This document shows positions 1 through 13,142 of a stretch of 22,500 nucleotides of DNA, piece by piece. The notes under the pieces are model-generated. The model worked only from the letters and a program-made list of their open reading frames with translations. It was not told where the DNA came from and searched no databases. Position numbers and translations under genes: made by a program. The DNA comes from Halocaridina rubra. Lineage: Eukaryota > Arthropoda > Malacostraca > Decapoda > Atyidae. The DNA lies in assembly GCA_037179515.1 (NCBI GenBank), contig JAXCGZ010013647.1:20001-42500 (forward strand), in the 5' to 3' direction. Each line of letters opens with the position of its first letter. The first letter of the stretch is position 1.

Positions 1-26
1 GCGGACGCTGCCGCTTGAGCCACGGT

Positions 27-30
<4 letters not shown>
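1..30 (-). mobile_element. SINE family 1, fragment at window edge
   Basis: The first 30 bases match the tRNA-like 5' head (A-box side, minus strand) of the SINE seen complete at 1737-1939. They share the pattern GGACGCT.CCGCTT.AGCCAC.GTGACT with a few substitutions. The rest of the copy lies outside the window, and an (AT)n tract starts right after the head. Too short to judge age or completeness. Confidence 0.6.

Positions 31-108
<78 letters not shown>
31..108. repeat. (AT)n microsatellite
   Basis: About 78 bp of AT dinucleotides with one phase slip near position 61. It abuts the SINE head directly. Confidence 0.97.
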
Positions 109-111
<3 letters not shown>

Positions 112-170
112 TATATCAGTTTGCTGGTGAATGTGCATGTAGTTTTACTTGATCAAACACCAATTAAAAG

Positions 171-1064
<894 letters not shown>

Positions 1065-1094
1065 TGTGTGTGCGGGTGTGTGTGTGTGTGTGTG
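1065..1094. repeat. (TG)n tract between the two LINE copies
   Basis: A short TG run with an interrupting GCGG. It is at once the 5' boundary of LINE copy 1 and the 3' tail of LINE copy 2, so the two copies are separated only by this tract. Confidence 0.9.
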
Positions 1095-1405
1095 ATTACC
1101 TAATTGTGTTTACGGGAAAGAGCCCAAAGCTCGTATCTTCCCGTCTCCTGATCGCTTCCATTTTATACTTAGTGATACTTATCATACCTGTCCTTAAAAC
1201 TATGGATTGAGATAGCATTAACTACCTCCTCGCTTAGCCAATTCCAATTATCAACTACTCTTACACTGAAAAAGTATTTCCTTACATCCTGCGAAGAAGT
1301 TTTCTTTCGAAGCTTCAAACTATGACCTCTAGTTCTAGAGCCAGCCATATCAAAATATCGATCCCTATCCACTCTATCATAACCATGAAGGAATTTAAAG
1401 ACTGT
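1095..1405 (-). mobile_element. Non-LTR retrotransposon 3' end, copy 2 (CR1-like)
   Basis: Same family and orientation as 321-1064. It has one 14 bp terminal unit (1095-1108) instead of two, the same 3' UTR, and the last part of the coding region from HGYDRVDRDRYFDMAG to SFKDRYDKYH. Homology to copy 1 stops abruptly after ACTGT at 1405, where (GT)n begins. The three mismatches to copy 1 include one that changes K to R in the SVKVVDNW block. This is either a recent tandem duplication or a second recent insertion. Confidence 0.85.
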
Positions 1406-1408
1406 GTG

Positions 1409-1490
<82 letters not shown>
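1406..1490. repeat. (GT)n microsatellite
   Basis: About 85 bp of GT with a few interruptions. It forms the 5' boundary of LINE copy 2. Confidence 0.96.
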
Positions 1491-1493
<3 letters not shown>

Positions 1494-1723
1494 CATAGTT
1501 TTTTCAGTAATCTAAAGGTAAACGTACTAGCATAAGTGAGAGATATTTTCCTAGACATTATTCGCTTGTGTTTTGTAGTCCGTGGGGAAAGTTCCATCCC
1601 TGGTTACCTTATTTCACGCTGAATAAACGATATTATTTCGCCCGTATTCTCTATAATACCTCCAAAATGAAATAGATTTAGGTTTGAAGTGTTAAAATAA
1701 GTAAATAAAAAAAAGTGAAAAAA

Positions 1724-1952
1724 TTTGAATATTGATTGTTGTTCCGGTTTTACGTCACGGACTCCCTTTTCTACCAAGGGCTAGGACGGTTGCCTTCTTG
1801 CGAAGGACTTGTTTTTGACAGATGTAATCGTTACCCTGAGTGCATACCCTTGCTAACCTCAGACCGTGACGGGGCGCGAACCCTCGACCTGACGCCTCAG
1901 AGTCGAGGACGCTACCGCTTTAGCCACAGTGACTAAAATTTTGAATATTGAT
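1724..1952 (-). mobile_element. SINE family 1, complete copy with target-site duplication
   Basis: A minus-strand tRNA-derived SINE. On the minus strand the Pol III A box reads TGGCTAAAGCGGT (plus 1914-1926) and the B box GGGTTCGCGCC (plus 1873-1883), giving tRNA-like spacing. A body of about 130 bp follows and ends in a GTGACGTAAAACC-type tail, not poly(A). A 13 bp repeat TTTGAATATTGAT flanks it at 1724-1736 and 1940-1952, so the inserted DNA is about 1737-1939. The body also occurs at 5952-6143. The source tRNA and SINE superfamily are not determined. An internal 66-codon plus-strand frame is not a gene. Confidence 0.88.
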
Positions 1953-2580
1953 AATGAAGGTTAATTCACTACGTCATATAATTGGAAACACTTTTTTTTT
2001 CAATACACATAAATTAGTGGACAAGTAAGCTGTTTTAAAGTCAATTGTAACCATAAATTATGCATAAAACATTTTTTTTCTTATTTTTAGGTAAAAATAT
2101 TGTTTCCTTTTCTTATTATTTTAACTTTTTTTCGTCTAAAACTGCAAATTGAAGGATTTTTCCACGTACGTATGTATTTTTTACGTGTCTTCGTTATCTG
2201 TCTTCATCTGTATCTTAGTTGTATCTATATGTATTTGTATCTAAATCACCACTTTCGCAGCATAATATCTGGCTGTTGTATCTCGTTGCGGTGAATTGAC
2301 AGCCATCTTGTCCAAAAAAGATATCTTAAATATAGCGATTGAAACCCTGATATGTATATATTTGCCCCTGTGTATATCAGTTGCCATTTTATATGTATAT
2401 ATGCGAAAATTGATCTACCATGAAGATATATACATAGACAGCAGTAGAGTGGTATATCAGCAGCCGTCTTGTATGTGTGTAAATACATATGCTAAGAGTC
2501 TGATTCGTACGGATGAATATATATGTATATACATATAATATACATATAAAAGACATATAAAATATATCCTTTCACATCAC
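1953..2580. other. AT-rich region without identified gene
   Basis: Low-complexity, T-rich DNA with TATG/GTAT stretches and open frames under 85 codons that lack protein-like composition. Three weak look-alike blocks sit about 80 bp apart, near 2301, 2381 and 2461 (around GCCATCTTGT, GCCATTTTAT and GCCGTCTTGT). They may be the trace of an old tandem repeat. Nothing else is supported. Confidence 0.6.
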
Positions 2581-2645
2581 ACACGGCACAGCTGTTGGGG
2601 TCGAACCAATCCCTCTAGCGGCTAAAGCAAGCCATCTCATTTTCC
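2580..2645 (-). mobile_element. tRNA-like / SINE-head candidate
   Basis: On the minus strand, GGTTCGACCCC is a near-consensus Pol III B box. A TGGCTTGCTTTAG stretch about 30 bp upstream could be an A box. No foldable full tRNA is evident, and the flanks are (CT)n on one side and AT-rich DNA on the other. Probably an old SINE head. Confidence 0.35.
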
Positions 2646-2655
2646 TTTATTGGTT

Positions 2656-2756
<101 letters not shown>

Positions 2757-2846
2757 CTATTCTTAGCTTCTGGTTTTGTTGTTTCTTTTATTGTTGCAAC
2801 ATAATTCTTATTTTTTTTCTTCCTTTCATTTTAACTGCTATTTTAG

Positions 2847-2900
2847 GACATCGAGGAACTCAAACTCGCGTTGCAAGCTACGTTGTCATCTTTTCTGTAA
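2847..2900 (+). other. Candidate small terminal exon (weak)
   Basis: A pyrimidine-rich stretch ending in CTGCTATTTTAG (AG at 2845-2846) precedes an open segment that encodes DIEELKLALQATLSSFL and then TAA. The translated segment has ordinary protein composition, unlike the surrounding low-complexity DNA. No companion exon, promoter or AATAAA signal is visible nearby. A chance splice-like motif is at least as likely. Confidence 0.2.
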
Positions 2901-2949
2901 CCAACTGTGCCATTACAACAAGAAAAAATTAATTTAATGGACAGCTAGT

Positions 2950-3058
2950 ATATGCAAGGATCCCTCCTGTCGACCTCTAATCAACTTGATAAAGTTTTAC
3001 GCAGCATTAAGTATAGATATGACCAATGGAACCGTTTTAATATCGGTTCCATTGTGAA

Positions 3059-3061
<3 letters not shown>
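2950..3061 (-). mobile_element. SINE-like family 2, truncated copy (inverted)
   Basis: The reverse complement matches the 3' part of the repeat at 3529-3715. Shared blocks are ATACTTAATGC, AACTTTATCAAGTTGATTA and GCTTGCATATACT (CTTGCATATACT in this copy). The tRNA-like head is missing, and the copy is cut by (AT)n at 3061. An 11 bp stem hairpin at 3024-3054 (CAATGGAACCG, 9 nt loop, CGGTTCCATTG) lies inside it. Together with the copies at 3529 and 3716 it defines a local family present in both orientations. Confidence 0.65.

Positions 3062-3134
<73 letters not shown>
3061..3134. repeat. (AT)n microsatellite
   Basis: About 74 bp of pure AT joining SINE-like family 2 to repeat family 3. Confidence 0.97.
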
Positions 3135-3138
<4 letters not shown>

Positions 3139-3299
3139 GCCATACTGCTCCATGTATGGGGGATGGCTGCTTCAAAGCAAAAGACTTTGACTATGCGTGA
3201 AGAAAAATACAGAGAAGGGGATTCCCAATCCTCTTGCTCCACTTTTACGACACGTAGGGGAACATGTCGGAAGTATTTTTACCCCCCTACCTCAGGGGG
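3135..3299 (+). repeat. Dispersed repeat family 3, plus copy
   Basis: This matches the reverse complement of 15291-15477. Shared blocks include TCAAAGCAAAGACTTTGACT (one extra A here), GGGGATTCCCA (GGGGAATCCCA in the other copy), TTTTACGACACGTAGG and GAACA. Both copies are bordered by (AT)n on at least one side. Short frames rich in charged residues are open here but are frame-shifted relative to the other copy, so coding is not supported. No terminal repeats or Pol III boxes were recognised; the class is unknown. Confidence 0.72.
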
Positions 3300-3715
<416 letters not shown>

Positions 3716-3841
3716 TTATAGTGGTACAATTGCTTAAAGCTGCATGACTTCATAGCTTGCGACGTGAGTTCGAGTTTCGTGATATCCTAAAAGGATTTTC
3801 GTGAGTAACTGTATTGCTAATATCGCTCTTTCATTGCGTGT

Positions 3842-3848
<7 letters not shown>
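3716..3848 (+). mobile_element. SINE-like family 2, copy with tRNA-like head
   Basis: The head has an A-box-like TAGTGGTACAATTGCTTA, then TAGCTTGCGACGTGAGTTCGA holding the B-box core, then a body (GATATCC, GATTTTCGTGAGTAACTG, ATTGCTAATATC) parallel to 3540-3590. The body is cut by (TA)n at about 3848. With the previous entry it shows the family's full order: tRNA-like head, body, conserved tail. The copy is diverged and not a functional tRNA. Confidence 0.66.
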
Positions 3849-3933
<85 letters not shown>

Positions 3934-3948
3934 GTATGCACAAGTACG

Positions 3949-4043
<95 letters not shown>

Positions 4044-4174
4044 GTATATATATTTATATATATATATACATATGTATATATATTTATATGTGAGTGTGTA
4101 TGTGTGTGTGTGTGTGCGCGTGTGTGTTTTTGCGTGCGTTTGTGAGTGTGTGTGTGTGTATGTATATGTGCATA
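3849..4174. repeat. Compound (TA)n / GTAT / (TG)n tract
   Basis: Two long (TA)n arrays (3849-3931 and 3953-4037) separated by a short GTATGCACAAGTACGTATG-like bridge. A degenerate TATATATTTATATACATATG segment follows (to about 4088), then interrupted TG to 4174. Open frames here are not genes. Confidence 0.96.
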
Positions 4175-4652
4175 GCTTATTAGAGAGCTTGATAGATAGT
4201 CTTAGTGCTCTTGGACTATAATCTATGAATTAACTCTGAAAATTAAGCCACACCTTGTGTACAAGAAAACTAGGTTGAGAAGCAGATATATGTTCGAAAG
4301 GTGAATGGATATCTGCATCATGGATATATCATAAACCGAGGAAGAAAAAGTGGATCTTTTAATACTATAAATAGTAACTGGAAATGGGTTTTTAAATTAT
4401 AATTTCATCTCTTTATATAGTACGTGGAAAAAGATTTTCATTATTTTTATTTAATTTCTATATATAATAGATATGAATTATATTTCTTACTTAAAAATAC
4501 GATCTTTTCGGCTCCATATTATATTAAAAAGGGATAAAGGAAGAAAAAAAATACTTATATACTATATCTATCCTCCACTTTTGAAGGATACATAAGAATT
4601 AAATATCACACGCTTACTGTACTAGTCATACCAGACTATATACCTCGATATA
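4175..4652. other. AT-rich region without identified gene
   Basis: Unique-looking AT-rich DNA with no protein-like open frame and no repeat or RNA signature that I can recognise. It ends at the MITE target site. Confidence 0.6.
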
Positions 4653-5061
4653 TACAGGGTGTCCACAAAGTCTGGGTACATAGGAAATTTCACTATGCAG
4701 AGCTATTCAATCGAGTTCACCTGAATTTTGTAAAGCGCATCAAATTATGCATTGAAAATGATGGAAATCATATTGAAAATATTATTTATTAACATTAGAT
4801 TTAAATAAAATTGTTTTGTTTTAAAAGTATGTGTTAATCTGCTGTGTACCCAGACGAAGTCTGGGTACACAGCAGATTAACACATACTTTTAAAACAAAA
4901 CAATTTTATTTAAATCTAATGTTAATAAATAATATTTCCAATATGATTTCCATCATTTTCAATGCATAATTTGATGCACTTTACAAAATTCAGGTGAACT
5001 CGATTGAATAGCTCTGCATAGCGAAATTTCCTATGTACCCAGACTTTGTGGACACCTTGTA
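4653..5061. mobile_element. Palindromic MITE, Tc1/mariner-like, with TA duplication
   Basis: A 405 bp element (4655-5059) flanked by TA on both sides. Two 201 bp arms (4655-4855 and 4859-5059) are reverse complements with four mismatches, all transitions, and no indels; the loop is only GAA (4856-4858). The outer terminus reads CAGGGTGTCCACAAAGTCT at the 5' side and its complement, with one change, at the 3' side. TA duplication and this type of terminus fit the Tc1/mariner superfamily. No transposase is encoded, so it would be non-autonomous. GTCTGGGTACA occurs just inside the outer ends and again, facing inward, at the centre, so each arm looks like a smaller element. The low arm divergence suggests a recent origin or strong homogenisation. 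Confidence 0.92.
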
Positions 5062-5700
5062 TAATATAATGGTCAATAATTGTAGCCCAAATATTTAGGT
5101 ATCGGGACTTATATTCAAGCGCTGCTTATCCTCGCTTCTACTGGCTGCTGTTTTATGGAGAAAAAGATAAAATTTTAATTTTAGAAGCAAAGTACTTGTA
5201 TTTCTTATACCTTAACTAAGTTACTCAATTTTTTCCTTTTTTGGTAATGGCATATGCCTTGGAATATACGCGGTGTACAGTTTTATGCCGGATAGTAAGA
5301 CTTTTTTCAAGAATGTTTTGGATAATGAGCGAAAAAATGCTGAAAATGAGTATCGTTTATAGAGGCTGTTGACCTGCTCTGGTCAAACTTGATTAGGGAA
5401 GGCAAAAAAATAAGACAAGCTGATAAATAAGTACACCTGAAACTATGCATAAAACTAAATTTGTAGCAACGAAAAAGAGGAGAGAATGAGCAGAGTTTTT
5501 TTGTGAATAAAAAATTAAAGGTAGATTAACTCAAGTCAGTGTCTGGGTTGGATTAAGAGGGCAAATTATTCGTCTTCAGTATGAAGCTGAATTATTTTCA
5601 AAGAATTATAAAGATTGAATATCAAAACAATAAATAAAATAAAATTCCCTTATATTTTGTGGTGGAAAAGGAGACAAAAAGAGAGAATTATCTTTTTTTT
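5062..5700. other. AT-rich region without identified gene
   Basis: No open frame of protein-like composition and no recognised repeat. It ends in a poly(T) run near 5690-5706. Confidence 0.6.
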
Positions 5701-5709
5701 TTTTTAGGG

Positions 5710-6545
5710 TTAGAATAGGGAATGACCGTCGTTAAGGGGTCAGGTTGTTAAATTATATACACACACTAAGAAACTCCAAAAAAGTCTAAGATAAAACCCG
5801 AGAACGATAAACAAAAAGGGAATTAAATTTAAATGTTGAGGAGGTATAGGAGAGGGAAGGGGGAGGTCATCAGTCAGCCATTTAGGGTAATATGAATGAG
5901 TGGGTTTCAGTGGGTAAAGCAGCCGCATAACTCGGACCTCTTTTGTATGGATTCGGTTTTACGTCACGAACTCCCTTTTCTACTAAGGGTTAGGACGGTT
6001 GCCTTCTTACGAAGGACTTGTTTTGGCAGATGTAATCGTTACCCTGAGTGTATGCCCTTACTAACCTCAGTCCGTGACGGGGCGCGAACCCTCGACCTGC
6101 AGCCTCAAAGTCGCAGACGCTACCAATTTGTCACGGAGACTACAACTCGGACCTCTTTTGTATGGACTTCAAGAAATATAGAAAAAAGAATCTAAATATA
6201 CCACCCAATAGTGATTCAGAAAAACAGAACTACGTTTAAACGTAGTGATGGTTAAAGGAGAAAAGTGAGGTTCTAATCGGTCATCTAAGTTCTAGGATAT
6301 AAGGAGATATGTGTTTCTCATTGTGTAAGGAGGAGGTTAGCTCATTCGTCTTCTTTATTAATATGAGAAAATGTGACAAAGTTTAAAAAAGTCCAAAGTG
6401 ATAACTAAATAGGGAATGTGGTAGTTGTAAGGAGACAGAATGAAAGAGGGGGGTTATAATCTGTCATGTACGGTAGTCGAGGGAAGGAGGCTTCGTAAGG
6501 TAAGGGAAGGGGGATAAGTCAATCATCATCTAAGTGATCTTCAGT
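5710..6545. repeat. Degenerate repeated blocks interrupted by a SINE
   Basis: Purine-rich DNA with several diverged copies of a block resembling GGGG..TAATC.GTCATCTAAGT. Blocks sit near 5861, 6267, 6449 and 6507, each near a GGAGG/GGGAAGG stretch. Spacing is irregular and identity low, so the unit length is unclear. SINE family 1 inserted into it at 5952-6143. No gene seen. Confidence 0.4.
5929..6166 (-). mobile_element. SINE family 1, second copy with 23 bp target-site duplication
   Basis: The body at 5952-6143 aligns end to end with the SINE at 1737-1939. It has the same B box (complement of GGCGCGAACCC at 6081-6091) and a more decayed A-box end (CTACCAATTTGTCACGG). A perfect 23 bp duplication, beginning AACTCGGACCTC and ending TTGTATGGA, flanks it at 5929-5951 and 6144-6166. 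This proves insertion by target-primed retroposition and fixes both ends. The perfect duplication suggests a younger insertion than the 1737 copy, although the head carries several substitutions. Confidence 0.92.
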
Positions 6546-6611
6546 TAATGTGACCTCACTTGGGTAGACCAGCCAGAGTCGTTAGGCAGAGCGCCAGGAT
6601 TCAGGATTCAA

Positions 6612-6615
<4 letters not shown>

Positions 6616-6703
<88 letters not shown>
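6616..6703. repeat. (CT)n microsatellite
   Basis: About 88 bp of CT on the plus strand. The SLSLSL open frame over it is not a gene. Confidence 0.97.
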
Positions 6704-6708
<5 letters not shown>

Positions 6709-6933
6709 CATCCATTTCTCAAGAAAGAATTGTTCAGTCTTTTTTTTTTTTTTTGCATTTCAGATTTTTTCTAAATTTCATTTTGAAGTTCTTCCTTCAA
6801 ATTGTTTTCCTCTTTTTTTTTCTTTTTTACGATATTTGAATCTATTTATTTGCTGAGCTTTTTTTTTATTGACTATTTCTGTATTTATAAATACCTTGCT
6901 AAATTTTGTTCTTCGTTATATTTGTGTTGCATT

Positions 6934-8680
<1,747 letters not shown>

Positions 8681-8857
8681 GTTTTCCCTATTAGGATAGT
8701 TAATAAAGATGATTTGCTTCTTCCGCTTTATTAGCTACAGGATGTTCATTGTTGCCTTTCCTAATCCTGATCCCATGATGAAAGCTTATCCTAGAGTATA
8801 TATCTTATCTGAATACGGATATACCCAAATATCCAGTTACCTTAGCATATTAAGGAT

Positions 8858-9441
<584 letters not shown>

Positions 9442-9442
<1 letters not shown>

Positions 9443-9482
9443 GGGTAGTAGTAGTAGTAATAGTAGTGGTAGTAGTCATAGT
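9442..9482. repeat. Degenerate (TAG)n
   Basis: GTAGTAGTAGTAATAGTAGTGG-like sequence continuing from the (ATT)n array. Probably an evolved edge of the same array. Confidence 0.8.
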
Positions 9483-10144
9483 AACTTTTTCTTTCTCTTT
9501 TCTTGATATATGCTTCTCTATCTATTTTTCGCCCCACTTTCTTTATTATGATTCCAACAAAGACATATCTTGTTATGGGGTTTATTGATTTTTAGTCCGT
9601 AGCATTGGGTTCATTGAGAACTTCCTCTTTCATATGCTATATAGCCTTGTTAATGAACCCTTTTAATATTTATGAACAATCGATTATAAGTATTAATTGT
9701 GCGAGAAATTAACATCCGAACTATTTTGTTCAGAGACGATTGTGACGCTGATGAAGTGAAGAGAATGAGAAAATATGAGAGACTGGAACAGAAAAAAAAT
9801 CCTCAACATTATATCGGGTAAAAGAAGCGCTGGAAAATACAGTTCAGTTATAGAAACATTAGTAAATGCAGCGACTGAAATGATTATTCGTTTAATAACA
9901 GTATTGTAATAGTTACAGCATGTAACAGCAAAATAAGATTAACAAAATTAGTATATACCGAAAAGTTAGTAGTGCAAGAAATAAAGGACCATAAGGATGG
10001 AAATGAACGTTAAGTACATAAGTACTGCTTAATAACTGTTTTCTACTTGAGCTGGATATCACTGACCTAATAATATTCTTCTGTTGTCTATCTTTGAATG
10101 CCGCTTTTCTGAAGAATTTACCTAAGTATCTGTTTATCAAGAGC

Positions 10145-10146
<2 letters not shown>
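9483..10146. other. AT-rich region without identified gene
   Basis: Unique-looking DNA. Open frames are 75 codons or less, with no recognisable motif. No repeat family of this window recurs here. Confidence 0.6.

Positions 10147-10226
<80 letters not shown>
10147..10226. repeat. (AT)n microsatellite
   Basis: About 80 bp of pure AT. Confidence 0.97.
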
Positions 10227-10229
<3 letters not shown>

Positions 10230-11248
10230 GTCGTTCGCTAATGCACCAACAAAATATAACAGGGGATACCAGTTTTTTGCCATTATTTTGCCATCGGTTT
10301 GTGTTTGCGAATAGCCAAACCCATCATATTGTTGGAAATATGTAGACAGCGACCTGCTCTCAGCATTGATATCGTATTGTAAGACAGCGGGGCTAATGTA
10401 CCACTTTATTTTGAAATAGGATAATTTCATCCTGTTGACAAAAAAAAAACGACGTTGGTTTTAGAATGTGTCGCAATTTGTTTACTGTTTTATTCATGTT
10501 CATGCTACCCTTATAAATTACTTATTTTATCTGGGGTAAATGAATACAGATTTTGTAATAATATATGCGAACTTAATGCAAATGTTATTTACACGAGGTT
10601 ATAGGGTATCTCCGCCTTTTTAGACTTGACACAATAGTGCAATTTTTATATAAATGTTCTCTTCTTTTTCAGATGTAGTTGTAATGAATGCGGATGGTTA
10701 CCAAGGGTGGCGATGGAAATGGTTCGGTAAGTATCACCGACAAATATCGATTTTTATAAAATCATTTTATATTAATTTAGGTCCGGGATCGTAGTTTTCA
10801 TTTCTAAGAGAAAATGTCTAAGCCTTTTGATTTTCTGCGGAAAATGACTTAGGTCAAATACCAACCGAATGGGTCAGTATAAAGAAGGCTCTATGTCTCC
10901 TAATGACTGAGGTTCTTCGTCTTTTGTCTGTAAATTTTCCCTCTTTCATGTGGACTCTCTAAACTTGATAAGCTTCCTTCAGTCATTTCTGTTGGACACA
11001 TCATCCTCTTTCAATCATTTCCCCCCCACACACACATATGTTGCTTTATAGAAACAATCCACCGCTTTTTTATGTCTCCCTTTCTTTTCAGTGCCATTTT
11101 ACTCCATATATATTGTTCTTTGCACATTAGCTTCATCCGATCTCATTACACACCTCTACTACTTAAACCGTCTCTCTTGAATTTTCTAAGGAAGTGAGGG
11201 CTCTCTCTTATGAAGCATAATAGCATATATGTATGTGTGCCTGTGTGT
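10227..11248. other. Unique region with one candidate exon, otherwise unassigned
   Basis: The longest stretch without microsatellites or recognised transposons near the window centre, apart from A9 and C8/CACACA runs near 10440 and 11020. The 10673-10726 segment inside it has splice-like borders and is listed separately. No other coding signal found. Confidence 0.5.
10673..10726 (+). other. Candidate 54 bp internal exon
   Basis: The segment is preceded by a pyrimidine tract ending TTCTCTTCTTTTTCAG (AG at 10671-10672). It is followed by GGTAAGTATC, a near-ideal 5' splice site (GT at 10727-10728). The 54 bp are more GC-rich than the flanks. With two leading bases it reads VVVMNADGYQGWRWKWF and ends with one base, so it would be a phase-symmetric exon that can be skipped without a frame change. 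A second frame (CSCNECGWLPRVAMEMV) is also open; the third has stops at once. I do not recognise the protein. Other exons would have to lie outside the window or be equally short. Confidence 0.35.
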
Positions 11249-11275
11249 GGATAGCCTTTTAACAGAGTCTAGCAC

Positions 11276-11647
11276 AAAGCTCTGTTGGCCAAACTCCCTG
11301 CTTTTGGTTTTGCCCTTCCTCTTTGTTCTCTGATTTCCAGTTTTCTTTCTGGCCGTTTCATATATGTAGTTGTTGACGGTGCAACATCTAGCCAATTCCC
11401 TGTTACCAGTGGTGTTCCAGAGGGTTCTGCTCTTTTACCTACTCTTTTCCTTCTCTTCATCAATGATCTTCTTCAGTCCCCATCCTCCTTTCTTCTCCAC
11501 GTGTTTGCAGACGATTCTACCCTTCATTTTTCGTTTGTCTTTCTTCACAACCTTAATCTGCTTCTCGTTATCAGTCTCGCATCACTTTTTTTTTCTTATC
11601 TTAACTCCGATTTGCAGAGGATATCTGAGAGGGCACCCAATATTTAG
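11276..11647 (+). pseudogene. LINE RT palm/thumb fragment with intact FADD
   Basis: The open frame from LLAKLPAFGF to the TAG at 11645-11647. It includes the motif B region VPEGSALLPTLFLLFINDLL and motif C HVFADDSTLHFSF with both catalytic Asp codons. A Glu replaces the usual Gln in the VPQGS motif. The end near DLQRISERAP is where family members continue; a stop and frameshift break it. Not functional without motif A and the rest of the protein. Confidence 0.82.
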
Positions 11648-12099
11648 TTAAATTCAATGCCTCCAAGACACAGTTTCTGGCTATCTCCTTATCTTCTTCT
11701 CCTACTGATAGCCCCATAGTCTTCGAAATCAACCAAAGTTACACTTTTAATTCTATTAACATAATAGGAATCCAGATTGCCTCTGACTTGTCGTGGAGTA
11801 ATCACATAATCCAAATCTCTAAATCTGCATCAAAAAACTTCGGTTCTGCTCCATTTTCGTCTTTGCTTATCCTCTTTCCAGTTACTTGAAATCTATAAAG
11901 GTGTCATCCATCTCTGCTTAGAATACTATAGCACATCTGGGGTACTTCTTCGACTAATTATCTCCTTGATAGGGTTGACTATAAGGCAATCAGATTCATC
12001 AATGATAATTTTCTTGCTTTTAATATTGATTTTCTTTCTCTTCGCCATAAGTTATGATCCCTTTCTCTTTATATTGCTACTACTACCATCGCTGCTCTG

Positions 12100-12348
12100 A
12101 TGAGTGAGCGAGTTGCATCCTTCTCTCCCTGTCTAGGCCGCGTAACAACGCGTCATGTGGCCTCGTCTTACCATTACTGTGTGGAGACTTGTAGCTCGTG
12201 GGTTGGTCGGTGCAGTGACTGCGTCATCCCAGCCACCTCCAGACTCTGGAACTCTCTTCCTACTCCTGTCTCTTCTAATTCTTATAACCTAGCTTCCTTC
12301 AAAACGAACCTATCTTCATCTCAGGACCTAATCCTGCTATATCTCTAG
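12100..12348 (+). pseudogene. LINE ORF2 C-terminal fragment
   Basis: An 82-codon frame with VASFSPCLGRVTTRHVASS, then VETCSSWVGRCSD, CVIPATSRLWNSLPTPV and NLASFKTNL. This matches the usual C-terminal end of this LINE type (the ..LWNSLP..V...SFK pattern). The stop is natural and the 3' UTR follows. Confidence 0.8.
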
Positions 12349-12580
12349 ATTATTAGTACTTCAACCATTCTTTCAGCCTGTTCTTTTCCTATTGTATATC
12401 ATTACCTTATCCTTGTCCTTAACTTTATTCTTTTCTTCGTCTTAATGTTTTTTTCGTGCCTTGGCTCTTATTGATGAGGGTAATTTTCTTGCCTGTCCCG
12501 GTGTCACACTCATAAAAAAGAATTATATTTTAGGGTGTAGGGTGCAGAAAGTCAATGGCTATTATGTTAATTAACTCTGT

Positions 12581-13142
<562 letters not shown>

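Larger units (their letters stand above)
11249..12521 (+). mobile_element. Broken LINE, RT domain to 3' end (Jockey-like)
   Basis: A plus-strand LINE remnant starting inside RT motif A just after a TG-rich stretch. The first readable codons correspond to AF(N)RV-stop-HKALLAKL, where family members usually have an Asp and a Trp, so this copy has an extra T, a D-to-N change and a W-to-stop. It continues with PAFGFALPLCSLISSFLSGR, TSGVPEGSALLPTLFLLFIND, the intact FADD at 11504-11515, then (frame changes) FNASKTQFLAISL, INIIGIQIASDLSWSNHI, LDRVDYKAIRFIND, and the C-terminus ATSRLWNSLPTPV...LASFKTNL. A 3' non-coding part ends near CATAAAAAAGAA at about 12521. Family assignment is provisional. Confidence 0.87.

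Noticed and set aside
1860..1934. A functional tRNA gene
   Set aside because: Only A and B boxes are tRNA-like. No acceptor-stem pairing around them is evident, and the sequence continues into a repeated SINE body.
1736..1936. 66-codon frame in the SINE at 1737, with a similar frame in the 5952 copy (DGARTLDL)
   Set aside because: The similarity is explained by shared SINE sequence with Pol III boxes and target-site duplications, not by a protein gene.
4640..5070. An intact mariner transposase gene inside the palindrome
   Set aside because: No open frame of useful length exists in the 405 bp. The element can only be non-autonomous.
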